From NCBI RefSeq assembly GCF_023078275.1, contig NC_062983.1, positions 6,751,001 through 6,815,000 of the forward strand: a stretch of 64,000 nt of DNA, in the 5' to 3' direction. This DNA is from Leguminivora glycinivorella (lineage: Eukaryota; Arthropoda; Insecta; Lepidoptera; Tortricidae). A program made the position numbers and the translations under genes. Under the pieces are notes generated by a model. That model saw only the letters and a program-made list of their open reading frames with translations, searched no databases and was not told the DNA's origin. This document shows, one piece after another, positions 1-10,645 of the stretch. Each line of letters opens with the position of its first letter. The stretch's first letter is position 1.

Positions 1-139
1 CATATTAAAATTATTTATATGGGTATTATAGTTACAGAGATATAAGCCGCCGCGCCATAACACTTTTCGTTACACCTGGTTTTCGGTCCGGTCACTCTAC
101 TACGGGTTTTTAAAGACGTTCACCTAACGTTTCACGTCA
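1..139 (+). mobile_element. 3' end of a repeated element (copy 1 of 3)
   Basis: These bases match almost exactly the terminal bases of two other elements in the window, ending at 17,867 and 28,014. All three end in ...CACGTCA and are followed by a run of A. The mirrored position in the right arm (near 47,855) lacks it, so it is an insertion in the intron before the last exon of the left gene B copy. Its 5' part lies outside the window. The family is not recognised. Confidence 0.75.
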
Positions 140-225
140 AAATAGTGTTACAGGCAATAGTATTATAATGTTATTTTAGCGTGATACTGAAAGTGATAAC
201 TCAAGTTCATATTCTATTTGTCTAG

Positions 226-336
226 CTCACGATCCCGTTCGGCCCTCCGTGTCTGTACGAGTGGGCGGGCTCGTACGGCATCGTGTCTTTGCACATCTAC
301 TACATAGACAAGCCTTGGACGATCAAATGCCGGTAA
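226..336 (+). CDS. Gene B-type last exon (left copy), secreted-protein paralogue
   Basis: A 111-nt terminal exon follows an acceptor (TTTGTCTAG) at 225 and encodes 36 residues ending at TAA. It aligns with the last exon of gene A: both have G-P-x-C-L-Y-E/N near the start and H-I/V-Y-Y-I-D-K/Q-P-W near the end, with the same phase 0 and two matching cysteines. It is identical, as far as I can see, to the last exon of gene B at 47,659-47,769 on the minus strand. Upstream exons would lie left of the window, separated by the element ending at 139. Whether this copy has a complete gene in front of it or is an orphan end of the duplication cannot be decided here. Confidence 0.75.
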   Translation, partial: LTIPFGPPCLYEWAGSYGIVSLHIYYIDKPWTIKCR

Positions 337-361
337 CTAACACTTTTTACTTTTAATACTA

Positions 362-790
362 ATAAACATAGAGAGAATTAATGGAAGAGTTTTAATTCCA
401 TCATACATCAGTAAATGAGAGTTATTTGTATAGGCATAGTTAAGTGACATCTAGCGACAATCACGCGTCAACTAGCGTAAATTATTAGTACTGCTACTTG
501 CCAATAGATGTCGCGACGAACGAAGAGTCTAATGCTCACCAATTTTTAGCTAATATTACAATAGTATTAATCAGTATTCTGTTTTCAATTCCTTCTGCAT
601 GTAATATTAAGTGGTAAACTGTCCAAATATTAAATTTTTGGCAGAAGAGATACTGTTGCCACCTAGTATCGAGTAATTCACGCTATTTGACGCGTGATTG
701 TCGCTAGATGTCACTTAACTATGCCTATACAAATAACTCGCATTTACTGATGTATGGTGTTACAACTCTTCCCTTTCTTATTCCTCTATG
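362..790. mobile_element. Foldback MITE (copy 1)
   Basis: The two ends are long inverted repeats: the stretch from about 410 to 475 (CAGTAAATGAGAGTTATTTG...) returns as reverse complement at about 690-755, with GACATCTAGCGACAATCACG as a shared core. A divergent copy lies at 2,344-2,762 and mirrored copies at 45,190-45,610 and 47,205-47,630. No coding capacity. The adjoining 790-1,340 is AT-rich, with a pentanucleotide run (TTGAA)n at 813-837 and no gene seen. Confidence 0.7.
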
Positions 791-812
791 GTTAATTTTC
801 GAAATAAATATA

Positions 813-837
813 TTGAATTGAATTGAATTGAATTGAA
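813..837. repeat. (TTGAA)n microsatellite, length differs between arms
   Basis: About five units here. The mirrored tract at about 47,133-47,182 has about ten units, giving a simple length difference between the two arms. Confidence 0.8.
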
Positions 838-1344
838 TAAATAAATAGTAAATATAATATTCCTACACTGATTGAATGAGTCCCACGGTAAGCTCAAAAC
901 TGCTTGTGTTGTGGGGTTGTGAGTACCTTACCGATATAATTAACAGATTCAAGTACATATGTATAATTGAAAAGTATAATAATGAAATTTCAAAATATGC
1001 AATATTTTTGATCTAATCGTAGACCGTATGCTTGTTGGCAACCGATGTAATAAGATATTTAGCATTCGATATTTATTTATAGTTAATAATTTAATTACTG
1101 ATAATAACATCAAAGTATAATACTAATGTAAATAACGTATAATATTCTACCCATACATTTTATATGGAGATGACCGGTATTTGACAGCACTTTTATCCTA
1201 GGAAACTGCGCCGGATCTAGACTTTTTTCGAGGACAAAAAAAATACGAATTAGGACCCCTTGGATTTTACGAAGTTTGAATTTGAATCCTGCGAGTACGG
1301 CACACGATAAAAAACCAAAATCTGAACAACTTTTATACATGTAC

Positions 1345-1492
1345 AACTAGTTTTTGCCCGCGGCTTCGCACGCGTTAGAAAGAGACAAAAGGCCACTTAA
1401 AATATCACGTCAATTCGTGGCTCCGTTTGGCCGTGAAAAACGGACAAACAAACAGACACACACACTTTCCCATTTATAATATTAGTATGGAT
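1345..1492 (-). mobile_element. Short lepidopteran interspersed repeat
   Basis: On the minus strand this reads CCATACTAATATTATAAATG followed by GTGTGTGTCTGTTTGTTTG and ends in a GCGAAGCCGCGGGCAAA motif, a combination familiar from many moth and butterfly repeats. The mirrored copy is at about 46,458-46,606 and a further relative lies at 38,737-38,972. It abuts the acceptor of the exon at 1,499. Confidence 0.55.
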
Positions 1493-1498
1493 TTTCAG

Positions 1499-1607
1499 GA
1501 CTGGTGACTCGATAAAGCCTGCGCCGGCGCTCGACCGTCTCATGTTCAGCGGTTACCGTTATGCCAACCAGATAGCTGATGGAGTCAAGAAGCTCTTCAG
1601 TGGATAA
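1499..1607 (+). CDS. Orphan terminal coding exon, product unknown (left copy)
   Basis: After an ATTTTCAG acceptor, an open frame (one leftover base, then 35 codons and TAA) encodes a sequence with LDRLMFSGYRYANQ in its middle and KKLFSG at its end. The composition looks like a genuine protein C-terminus, not translated repeat. No upstream exon is visible between gene B's last exon and this one. Its start phase (needing two bases from the previous exon) does not match gene B exon 6, which ends in phase 0, so it is not a simple alternative end of gene B. It is preserved in the right arm at 46,342-46,450. I do not recognise the family; it may be the remnant of a gene broken by transposons. Confidence 0.4.
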
Positions 1608-1872
1608 AGCGTCTTAAGAGAATTAAAAACCCCCGATTCTTGCAAATTCTGATGAGCTCTTTTCTTCTCTTTGGGCTCACTTCTTTCTCTGATTCTTTAT
1701 CCCACTAAAAAAGTCGAAAGCATAATAGTATTTTAGATCAAATTAAACTATTTTTCTCAATTTCTCATAGAAAAATATTTGAATTTGTATTTTTAAGTAG
1801 TCTCACTACTATTATTCTATAAACATTAAATAAATGTCATATACAGAGAAAAAATGACCAATTCATCCAAGT

Positions 1873-1944
1873 GTTCCAAGCTGGCATCGAACCAGCGTAC
1901 TCCGATAACCGGACGGATGCCTCGAACCACTCGGCCATCGGTAC
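1873..1944 (-). tRNA. tRNA-like sequence, probably a pseudogene (left copy)
   Basis: The minus strand shows a D-arm (TGGCCGAGTGGTTCGAGGC), a five-base T-stem GCTGG/CCAGC around TTCGATG, and a 7-bp acceptor with one A-A mismatch. The anticodon arm is poor: the stem has a T-T pair, position 33 is C instead of T, and the loop reads CCGGTTA. The right-arm copy at 46,005-46,076 reads CCGATTA. These defects point to a decayed tRNA or a tRNA-derived repeat head. Confidence 0.4.
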
Positions 1945-2089
1945 ACGAAAGCAAGGGTCCAAATTTTCAAGTATATGACACAATTACCGAAGGCTTGGCA
2001 CCCTCGCACTCTCTGAGGTAGAACCAAAACTAATGCTACTGACTATTAACAACTATTAATGTTTATAGCATAATAGTAGTTTTCGAGAT

Positions 2090-3430
2090 ATTCTGCAATC
2101 TGACAGACGGACAGTATTTGTATGAAAAGTTGCGTCGCCTCGTGTGCGCACTTTCATACTAGGCCATGGTCGCGACAAAAAAGTCGCCGGCAACAGTTGC
2201 CCGTGTGCGCAGGCCCTTAGATTCCTTTTGTACCTATGGGGGGCACGGGAGCCTAAAAAGGTAGACACGTGACGTGTAGTGGAAACTAGAAGTTACGCAT
2301 AAGTTTTTAGAGCTTTTTTATCATTTTATAACTGCTAGCTAGCATAGAGGAATGAGTAAGGGCAGAGTTCTACATACATCAATAAATGCGAATTATTTGT
2401 ATAGGCATAGTTATAGTAACATAATACAAATGGCGTGAATTATCAGTACCACTACTCGATACTAGGTGTCAACAGTGTCTCGTGTGCCAAAAATTTTATA
2501 TTAGAACAGTTTACAACTTATATTACAAGCAGAAGCAATTTAAAACAGAATACTGATTAATACTATTGTAATATTACCTAAAAATTGGTGAGCATTAGAC
2601 TCTTCGTTCGTCGCGACATCTATGGTCAAATAGCAGTACTGATAATTTACGCTAGTTGACGCGTGATTGACGCGTGACTGACGCGTGATTGACGCGTGAT
2701 TGTCGCTAGATGTCACTATAACTATGAGTTAGAACTCTTCTCTTACTTATTCATCTATGCTGCTAGTTATTTTGAGCTCAGACTCAAACATGTCAGTATC
2801 CATGAGAATAAGATATTTTGCCTTTATTTTAAAGAAATCCCTAGTAATATATAAAATAAACGACTTTCGACTGCTAGCTTTAATCAATATTACCTATAAG
2901 TTAAGATTACGAAACGTAAGTATCAAGTGATAAAAGTAATAAAATATTAGTTTTAGGTTATTGTTGTTTTTTTACTAAATCCATTCCATAACTGTTCGTC
3001 ACAGACTAGAGCGTCAACGATTGGCCACTTGTTTACAGGGTAACTAGCTAAGGGTGCGCTGCGCGCCCACGGGGGCAACAGTTGCTCGGCGACTTTCGTA
3101 TTTGTATGAAAAGTTGCGTCGCCTCGTGTGCGCACTTTCATACTAGGCCATGGTCGCGGTTCCGTATCCGTAACTTTCAAAAGTTAAAATAATTTCATGT
3201 TTTTTTTTACATTTTCCTTCAAAAGTCTTTTTTTTCCACAACAAAAAAATTATAAACTATATTTTTGATATGTACAATTTGTAGAAGTTAACAATGTTAA
3301 CAACTATTCCAAATTTCAAAGCGATAGCATAAGTCGTTTTTGAGATATTTAGGAATGTGACAGACGGACCCACAGACAGACGAACAGAGCGGCACCATAA
3401 CTTTTTGGCATGGAACCCTAAAAAAAGGCC
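2090..3430. repeat. Degenerate dispersed repeats, with a second foldback MITE inside
   Basis: A motif beginning GTATTTGTATGAAAAGTTGC and ending AGGCCATGGTCGCG occurs at about 2,116-2,176 and again at about 3,097-3,159. GACAGACGGAC strings typical of lepidopteran repeats occur at 2,101 and 3,360. The second foldback MITE occupies 2,344-2,762. Short reading frames over the repeated motif are not genes. The same block is mirrored at about 44,530-45,860. Confidence 0.55.
2344..2762. mobile_element. Foldback MITE (copy 2)
   Basis: It shares with copy 1 the central CTCTTCGTTCGTCGCGACATC segment and the GACGCGTGATTGTCGCTAG terminal arm. Here the motif TGACGCGTGA is expanded four-fold at 2,657-2,703. 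The mirrored copy is at about 45,190-45,610. Confidence 0.65.
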
Positions 3431-3701
3431 GACTGATACATAAATAGTTTGGTTAACATAGTTGTATTATTTTATTAAGGTGTTGGTTTTCCGAAGAAAA
3501 TAAAAACAATGATAAGTGATAAGTCCGTGTAAGTGGGGATAATTAGATAAGTAGGGCTTCTATTTGGTTATATCATCTTTATAAAAAATGGCAAACAGGT
3601 GATGTGATAACAATTGGCAATATCTAACGTTATCACTTGGATCAATTAGCTTTGCTTTTTAAGTTACTGAATTCTGTGATAAGAATAATAATCCTGTGGA
3701 T

Positions 3702-3821
3702 CTAGTGAAAAAGGGTATAGGTAACTCAAATTGACTCGGTGAAAAAGGGCACAAGTGCCACCTCAGACTTGTGACCTTTTTCACCTAGTCAATTTGAGTT
3801 ACCTATACCCTTTTTCACTAG
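3702..3821. repeat. 120-bp near-perfect palindrome (hairpin MITE)
   Basis: CTAGTGAAAAAGGGTATAGG at the left end returns as reverse complement at the right end, giving arms of about 50 bases around a short centre. The same palindrome is at 43,597-43,716 in the right arm. Arms this good indicate a recent or conserved hairpin element. Confidence 0.85.
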
Positions 3822-3872
3822 ACTCACTATGGTATTTCATTGAAAGTTCTCATCGATTACGATTGAAGGTCC

Positions 3873-4030
3873 AGGGTGCGTAGCCGAATGGCACAAACGC
3901 TCACGAAACGAAACGCTAGTAGATATCTATCTCTATCGCTCTTGCGTTATTAGCGCTACAGAGCAAGACTACCATTCGCGGCGTTTCGTTTTCGTTTCGC
4001 GTCGGAGAAATGCCATTCGGCTACGGGGCC
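3873..4030. mobile_element. MITE with GTAGCCGAATGGCA termini (left copy)
   Basis: Inverted ends read GCGTAGCCGAATGGC and GCCATTCGGCTACGGGG. Relatives are at 18,761-18,902, 25,302-25,447, 29,329-29,474 and 43,388-43,545. The copy at 18,761 is missing from the mirrored site, which shows that the family has been mobile. The interval 4,031-4,471 holds another common repeat (ACGTCGGTGGCAAACAGG...) and no gene. Confidence 0.75.
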
Positions 4031-4855
4031 AACCGAATCGTTGACGCTAGACGCCGATCGAAACGCAGCCTGCCTCTTTTTTTTATACCACGTCGGTGGC
4101 AAACAGGTATACGGTCCGCCTGATGGAAAACGGTCACCGTAACCTATGAACGACTTTTTTCTAATGTATTCAGTGACCATTTTCTAATGTAGGTATTCAG
4201 TGAATACGTTGTATTATATAACCATTTAATTGAACTACCTATTGTTATTATTTTTATTGATATTTGACACAATGAAATGTAATTTACTTTTACCAATAAA
4301 AATTATGAATTATGACTGTAACTCAAGGGGTGTCACATGCGCGTTGCCGACCCATTAGAAACTTGTACACTCCTCTTTTGAAGAACCCCATACTGTAGTT
4401 CATCGGAAATACCTCGGCAGGAGAGCTCATTCCACAGCCGGAGCGTCCGTGGGAGGAAATGGAAAGGAAATGGAGGGGGGTAGCGCCGCGCGCTAAAGAA
4501 ACAACACTGTCTTGCTGTCGCTCCCGTTATTTAAATCTAAAAGTCTAGTAATAGTGATAAAATCAACATAAAAAACAGTATTTGTGATAATTAAATATTA
4601 ATAGAACAAAGTGTTATTATTAACAGTGCTACTTTGTTAAACGACTATACCGATATTACTTTTAAAAATCCCATCGCTACCGTGCCGTGTTACTGTGAGC
4701 GCTTATCACTTGCGCGGTGAGTCATACACGCCGCTGCGGCCGCTCGCTGGACCCAGTTGCCGTGCGCCCCCGTACCACGGTATCAGCGATAACTTAGCGA
4801 TACATTAACGACAGTGCAACTTTGAGTGTAATCTCGTGGTAGAGAGGAAATTGAA

Positions 4856-7405
4856 ATGTCCGGAAGAAGCGGAAAAACTTGTGCCGGGTGTAATGATAAA
4901 GTTGTTGTTAAACTTTCCATAACCTGTAACGCAGTTGCTTGTAAAAAACTATATTGTAACCAGTGTATTAACTTCACTTCCTTAAATAAAGAAACCAGAG
5001 ATAAATGGATTTGCCCCGAGTGTCGCAGCGTTGAAAAGAAGGGAGGGGACAACACCTCTACGCCGGTACGAAGTAACCCGATTGTAGATAGCGTGACTCA
5101 GAAGAAGAAAGATACGTCGTGCGCTCCTGCGTCAGTAGAGGGACCTGCGGCTGAGGCTGACTCGCTCACCGCACTCACCACCGAAATCCAGTTGCTCAGG
5201 CAAGACGTTAGCTGCATGAAGACGAAACTGGATAACGCGATCCTGGCGATAACCCGCTGCGAAAATCAATTACAACAGGTAACTTCCAAACTTAACTCTT
5301 GTGAGGAGAGGTTAGAAGCGGCCGAAGAAAAAGCTGCTGAAGTTCTGATACTTAAGAACAAGGTGTTTGAATTGGAGCACCAGCTCAACTACCAGGCCCA
5401 ACAATCTCTTAGGAACGAGGTCGAAATTGCTGGCGTTCCGGAAAATCAGAACGAGAACCCGCAGCACATTGTTATGGTCACAGCTGCGAAAATCGGCCTT
5501 GGTATTACAGAAACGGACATAGAATATGTCTCCCGAGCTGGCCGGCGGAGAGAGGGCACCAGTTCAAGGCCCCTCGTCGTTCGCTTCACCACAAGGCGCA
5601 CGAGAGACAAATTTTATAAAGCGGCAAGATCAAGACGCCTCAACACGAATGACATCGACATTGACGGCCCGCCTGCCAAAATCTATTTCAATGAACGTCT
5701 CACACGAGAGAATAGGGCTAGGGCTTGCAATATCGGACGATTTTCAATTCCGGAACTGGTTTTCGAGATTGGACTTCAATTCCGGAATTCCGGAACTAGT
5801 TCCGGAATTGAACAATTTTTTTTGGTTTGGTTTTCTGGTGGGTTTTTGATGAAATAATACAATTTTAAATTGAAATTTATTATAAATCGACGTTTAAGAC
5901 AATAACTCCGTACTGAAAGGCATATAACATTGAAATGTTCATTTTAGTAATTTTACAGGAAAGCCCATTTTGTATCAAAATCGGTCTTGCAAGGTATTTA
6001 AAACTACAGTACAAACGAGGTTTTAGTGCCAGTTTTTTGATAGTGGTCAACGTTAACATTATTTTTTTATCCATTGACCATCGAAATAATATAAAAGTAA
6101 TAATTTACAAGAATGGCATAAATTCTTGTTCACATAACTGTAATAAAAGAAATATTGAATTACCTTTATCAGACTCGAGTAGGGACAAAAGATATCCAAG
6201 CTAGCCCAAAAATACAGATTTTATGATTTATTCCCAGGTACATGTACACCTTAATTTTTTGTAAAAAAATAAATCATTATTTTCATATTAATTATTTTCC
6301 ATACATTTGCTTCTCAAATCTTTTGATTTTGTGATTTTTGTGGTAAGTGGTTAATAGGCTTAGATAGAGTTTAGTAAAATATGGACACGTCTTTGTGAAA
6401 AGTGTATATAAAGATTATAAAGTAACTACGACGTTATGCTTGTGAATGAATGTAATACCAAATACTACGATTTGCGTCTGAATTAAGACTTTATGCCTAA
6501 AATATTCAGTTTATGAGAAAAGAAGTAAAATTTTGAGTTTATGCCGCTTTAATATCGACTAATTTAGATTATTACTGAAATTTAAGTTTGATCTAATAAA
6601 TTGAGCATAAATAACGCTAATAAAATAATAATGTACCTAATGTTATTTATTTATATTTAATTGTCCTTCAGTATTCGAGCATAACACTCAACTCCCGGCT
6701 AGTAATTTTAAATTATCACAAAACAACTTTCTACAACAAATATTTACTTTAAACTGATTATATATTTCACTTATTAGCTAAAACAGTTGAGAGCAAAACC
6801 AGAAAGTGACAATAGTATAATATTAGCGGGTTAAAACTACACTATCTCGCTCTAACTAGCCCTGGATGCAACCGTTTGGTCATAAAGAAAACTATAAGAA
6901 ATTATGTATGCTGTTTGTTTCCCTAATCAATAAAATAAAATAAAAATAAAATAGACACTACCTGAATCCGAGCAGTGTCTAACTTAATGAATTTACATAT
7001 CTTTTATAGACGCGGTGGTAGTTTTGTAAAATAACCAGGCTGAAATTACACGTTTTCGTCCAAAAATATATCTTTTTTCAATTCCGGAATTTTCGGGATT
7101 ATGTGTTTCAATTCCGGAACTGTAATATCGGAAAAATTGTCCGAAATTCCGGAATTTCGAGATTCCGGAATTCCGGAATGCAAGCCCTAAATAGGGCCTT
7201 GTTTCGCGAAAGTAGAGCCCGAGCGTCCGAGGCGAACTATAAACACTGCTGGACTCACGGCGGGACTATATACATTCGAAAGCAAGACGGCAGAGGACCA
7301 GGATCCCAAGCAATCCCCATTAAAACCTCCGATGACCTTGATAGGATATTGGGTGAGGACAGCGTCAGTGATCCGGAGCAGCCTAAAGAGACCCTTGCAC
7401 CCTAA
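4856..7405 (+). pseudogene. ORF1 of the non-LTR element, interrupted by a hAT insertion
   Basis: The frame starts at ATG 4,856 and runs to 5,718, then resumes in the same frame at 7,198 and ends at 7,405. The joined length would be 356 residues. Residues about 10-56 carry a PHD-like cysteine pattern (C-x2-C, later CNQC and CPEC). Residues about 105-185 are heptad-rich coiled coil (LLRQDVSCMKTKL and onward). Then comes an RRM-like basic region with VVRFTTRRTRDKF. This is the layout of ORF1 RNA-binding chaperones of CR1/Jockey-type elements. The hAT with its 8-bp target duplication shifts the frame and adds stops, so the copy as it stands is broken. Confidence 0.85.
5719..7189. mobile_element. 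Non-autonomous hAT transposon nested in ORF1
   Basis: It is flanked by an exact 8-bp target duplication AATAGGGC (5,711-5,718 and 7,190-7,197) and has inverted ends TAGGGCTTGCA / TGCAAGCCCTA. Eight-base duplications and TAGGG-type ends are typical of hAT. Both subterminal regions are packed with ATTCCGGAAT-type palindromes, probable transposase binding sites. The 1.47 kb interior is AT-rich and has no transposase reading frame. Confidence 0.92.
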
Positions 7406-7599
7406 GAAGCTTCTGTATATGACACTTAATATTACTTGTTTCCTTTTCTTATTATGCAATAGGACCTGGGATGGCGAGGTACAACCCCTACTCATTCACA
7501 CTGACATACACACACACGCGCTTATTTTATACACTATTCCCATTTACAAATTTATATATTTCCTGACAGGAATTTCAATAATCGCACCTAATTACTTGT

Positions 7600-10557
7600 T
7601 TGTTTTCAAATGTTATAACGGGCACGTCTTTAGATCCTAGCATTTTATATGAAATTGATCAGGCTGAAATTCCATGTCACACATTCGACTTACCTGAAGA
7701 TTGTCTGCACATAATTGACAAATTTTCTTTCAAAGTGCTTACTCTGAATATAAGAAGTCTTAACAAAAACTTCAATGCTTTCCTTGTGCTTCTGGCTAGG
7801 TTAATGATAAATTTGGACGTGATCGTCCTTACTGAGTGCTGGATACATGAAGATTCTATAATCCCACAAATAGTCGGTTACACTTCTCATAGAACAACGA
7901 AGTTCATTAATCAAGCTGGTGGCGTCGTGGTGTACGTCAGCGATCGGTGGGAGTGCGTGGTAAAAGAGCCTGATTTCGCTGAGGCCAATTGTCTGTGCGT
8001 AACCTTAAATAAACAAGTTACTCTATACGCTATATACCGTTCTCCCTCTTTCACTAACATTGACCCATTTTTGGACTTTCTAGAAAACAACCTCAAGAAC
8101 AATGGTAATGGTAATTGTAAGATAGTTGTAGGAGACATTAATATCAATATATGCCCTGATAGTAAACAGGATTACAGCGCTCGCTACCTATGCTTGCTGG
8201 CAGAACTTAACTTGTCCCCTACGGTCACCAAGCCAACGAGAAAGGATACATGTCTTGATCATATTAATATCACCTCTAAATATTATTCTGAATCTTTAAT
8301 ATGTAAATCGGATATCACAGACCATGATCTTATTCTGGCTGGGGTACATTTAAATCAACCGAAACATAAAAAACCTACACGTATCATGAAGAAAATTAAC
8401 TATCAAGCAATAGAAGAGTATCTGAAAAAAATTGACTGGTCAACTGTTACTTCTAAAAAACTGGTGAATGAAGCTGTCGATGAGTTTGATGCAATATTAT
8501 CTGGTATTTTGGAATCACACTCAGAAACTATAACTGTTAGTCGATCTAAATTTACAATCCAGCCCTGGATGACTCCGGGCCTTCTACGTTGCTCTAGACA
8601 CCGAGACCGACTGCACGCCAAAACAAGACGAAATCCTAATGATCTCACTGCAAGAGCTATATACACTCGCTACAGAAATTTTTACGTTAATTTATTGCGA
8701 AAAGTCAAAACTTCATATGAATCCAACATTTTAAATCAAAATAAAAATAATACAAAAAGACTTTGGAAAAGTATAAGAAACATCACTTACAACAATAAAC
8801 GTAAAGTAAAATGTATTAACCTTCTTAAAATAAAAAATACTGAACATGAATCACTAGATGGCTGCAATGAATACTTCACTAATGTAGGCCCAAGCCTAGC
8901 CAACAAAATTCTCTCTGAAATAAACTCGAGCCAAATAGATCTTGCTAACGGTATTAGGTTGAATAATAGTCTATCTGATTCTTTTTTCATGAATCCAACT
9001 GATGAGGCAGAAATTGGAAACATTATTTTAAAACTTAAACCTGACAGTGCTCCGGGTCTTGATGGACTAACTAATTCACTCCTGAAAAAAATCAAAAACC
9101 ATATTGTTCAACCTCTCACATACATATGTAACTTGAGTCTTACAGAGGGCACATTTCCCGACTCATGGAAAAAAGCAGCTGTCACTCCGGTGTACAAAAG
9201 TGGGGACAAAAATAATTTTGGCAACTACAGACCCATTTCGCTTCTAGGATCGCTCTCTAAAGTCTTGGAAAGAGTGGTAAACAAGCGCGTGGTAAATTTC
9301 TTTGAAAAACATAATTTATTTAGTCAAAAACAATTTGGTTTCAGGAGTGAGAAATCCACCGAAGCCGCTATAACAGAACTAACAGATAAAGTCGCTGAGC
9401 ATTTAGATCAAGGAAAGGCCTGTGTCGGAGTGTTCCTTGACCTAGCCAAGGCCTTCGACACAGTGTCGATCCCTATCCTGATTAGGAAATTGGAGTTATC
9501 CGGGATACGAGGAACTCCTTTAAAATGGATGCATAGCTACCTGTCGGGTCGCACGCAGTGTGTAAGGGTTAATGAACAAGTCAGTAAGCTCAGACAAATA
9601 ACTTTTGGTGTGCCCCAAGGCAGTATACTTGGACCAACTTTGTTTCTGATTTACATTAACGATTTGACTTCATTAAAACTGACCAATGCAGACATTGTGT
9701 GCTACGCAGACGACACGGCAATCGTATTTCATGGGGCCTCGTGGGACGACGTAATCACCTCTGCCGAAAGTGGTCTAGTCACAGTGACAAAATGGCTTCA
9801 AAGCAACCTATTGACTCTGAATGCAGACAAAACAAAATATTTATGTTTTCACAAAACAGCTACTTCAGCTCCGCAATCCCCAAGTGTCTTAAAAGTTCAC
9901 TCATGCATTAATTATTCGTCATGTAGCTGTCAAACTATAGCGCGAGCCTCGTCTCTAAAATACTTAGGCGTTATCCTAGATGAGAAACTCAATTTTACAG
10001 ACCATATTCGTACTACGGCGAACCGTATCAGAAAACTGATATACATTTTTAAAAATCTCCGGGATGTCATGGATAAGACTCTGCTCAAATCTACTTACAT
10101 TGCCCTAGCTCAATCCATTATTACCTATTGCATATCAGTGTGGGGTAGCGCAGCTAGTACATATCTAATACTTCTAGAGAGAGCCCAGCGTTCATTACTA
10201 AAGGTAATTTTTTCAAAACCGAGAAGATTCTCAACACAATGCTTGCATACAGAAAGTGAGGTCCTTACTGTGCGCCAACTGTTTATATTGCGTAGCTCGA
10301 CCATAGCACACAAATATGTACTTAATATGCCAAATTATGAACAACTACTGGAAAAGCGCATTTTTACTTTCCCGTTACCTGAACTTAAGACTCACTTTGC
10401 AAAAAGATTCGGCTTATACAAACACTTATCGATATATAAAATAGTTAATAAAAATTGTGATATTAAAACTTCTTCAATAAGGGAAGCCCAAATTAAAGTT
10501 AAAATATGGTTAAGCACTTTGAACTATGGTGAAACAGAAAAAATATTAACGTTATAA
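7600..10557 (+). CDS. ORF2 polyprotein: AP endonuclease and reverse transcriptase of the non-LTR element
   Basis: An uninterrupted 985-residue frame makes the enzymes for target-primed reverse transcription in the nucleus. The endonuclease part shows the expected catalytic stations: N in LNIRSL (about 50), E in TECW (79), YRSP (146), GDIN (about 178) and TDHD (240-243). The reverse transcriptase part has FLDLAKAFD (612-620, motif A), GVPQGSILGP (motif B) and YADD (702-705, motif C with both catalytic aspartates). Nothing essential is visibly missing. The first ATG used here is only one candidate; the endonuclease homology begins near residue 45. ORF1 ends 194 bases upstream. Confidence 0.95.
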   Translation: MFSNVITGTSLDPSILYEIDQAEIPCHTFDLPEDCLHIIDKFSFKVLTLNIRSLNKNFNAFLVLLARLMINLDVIVLTECWIHEDSIIPQIVGYTSHRTTKFINQAGGVVVYVSDRWECVVKEPDFAEANCLCVTLNKQVTLYAIYRSPSFTNIDPFLDFLENNLKNNGNGNCKIVVGDININICPDSKQDYSARYLCLLAELNLSPTVTKPTRKDTCLDHINITSKYYSESLICKSDITDHDLILAGVHLNQPKHKKPTRIMKKINYQAIEEYLKKIDWSTVTSKKLVNEAVDEFDAILSGILESHSETITVSRSKFTIQPWMTPGLLRCSRHRDRLHAKTRRNPNDLTARAIYTRYRNFYVNLLRKVKTSYESNILNQNKNNTKRLWKSIRNITYNNKRKVKCINLLKIKNTEHESLDGCNEYFTNVGPSLANKILSEINSSQIDLANGIRLNNSLSDSFFMNPTDEAEIGNIILKLKPDSAPGLDGLTNSLLKKIKNHIVQPLTYICNLSLTEGTFPDSWKKAAVTPVYKSGDKNNFGNYRPISLLGSLSKVLERVVNKRVVNFFEKHNLFSQKQFGFRSEKSTEAAITELTDKVAEHLDQGKACVGVFLDLAKAFDTVSIPILIRKLELSGIRGTPLKWMHSYLSGRTQCVRVNEQVSKLRQITFGVPQGSILGPTLFLIYINDLTSLKLTNADIVCYADDTAIVFHGASWDDVITSAESGLVTVTKWLQSNLLTLNADKTKYLCFHKTATSAPQSPSVLKVHSCINYSSCSCQTIARASSLKYLGVILDEKLNFTDHIRTTANRIRKLIYIFKNLRDVMDKTLLKSTYIALAQSIITYCISVWGSAASTYLILLERAQRSLLKVIFSKPRRFSTQCLHTESEVLTVRQLFILRSSTIAHKYVLNMPNYEQLLEKRIFTFPLPELKTHFAKRFGLYKHLSIYKIVNKNCDIKTSSIREAQIKVKIWLSTLNYGETEKILTL

Positions 10558-10645
10558 CACACACACATATGGGCGCGCGCACACACACACACACACACAT
10601 ACACACACACAAACACACACATACACACATTACACACACACATTC
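10555..10645. repeat. (AC)n-rich tract after ORF2
   Basis: ACACACAC runs with GCGC interruptions begin at the ORF2 stop. The following 10,645-11,018 is the element's non-coding 3' region, ending in CATTTT repeats to 11,044. Confidence 0.8.

Noticed and set aside
1110..1346. 78-residue minus-strand frame, with a relative at 46,581
   Set aside because: It is a repeat-derived reading with length differences between arms and no splice signals or family motif.
1499..1607. Orphan exon as an alternative last exon of gene B
   Set aside because: Gene B exon 6 ends in phase 0, whereas this exon needs two bases carried over, so the join would be out of frame.
5526..5849. 107-residue frame overlapping ORF1
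   Set aside because: It is a shifted reading of LINE ORF1 running into the hAT end.
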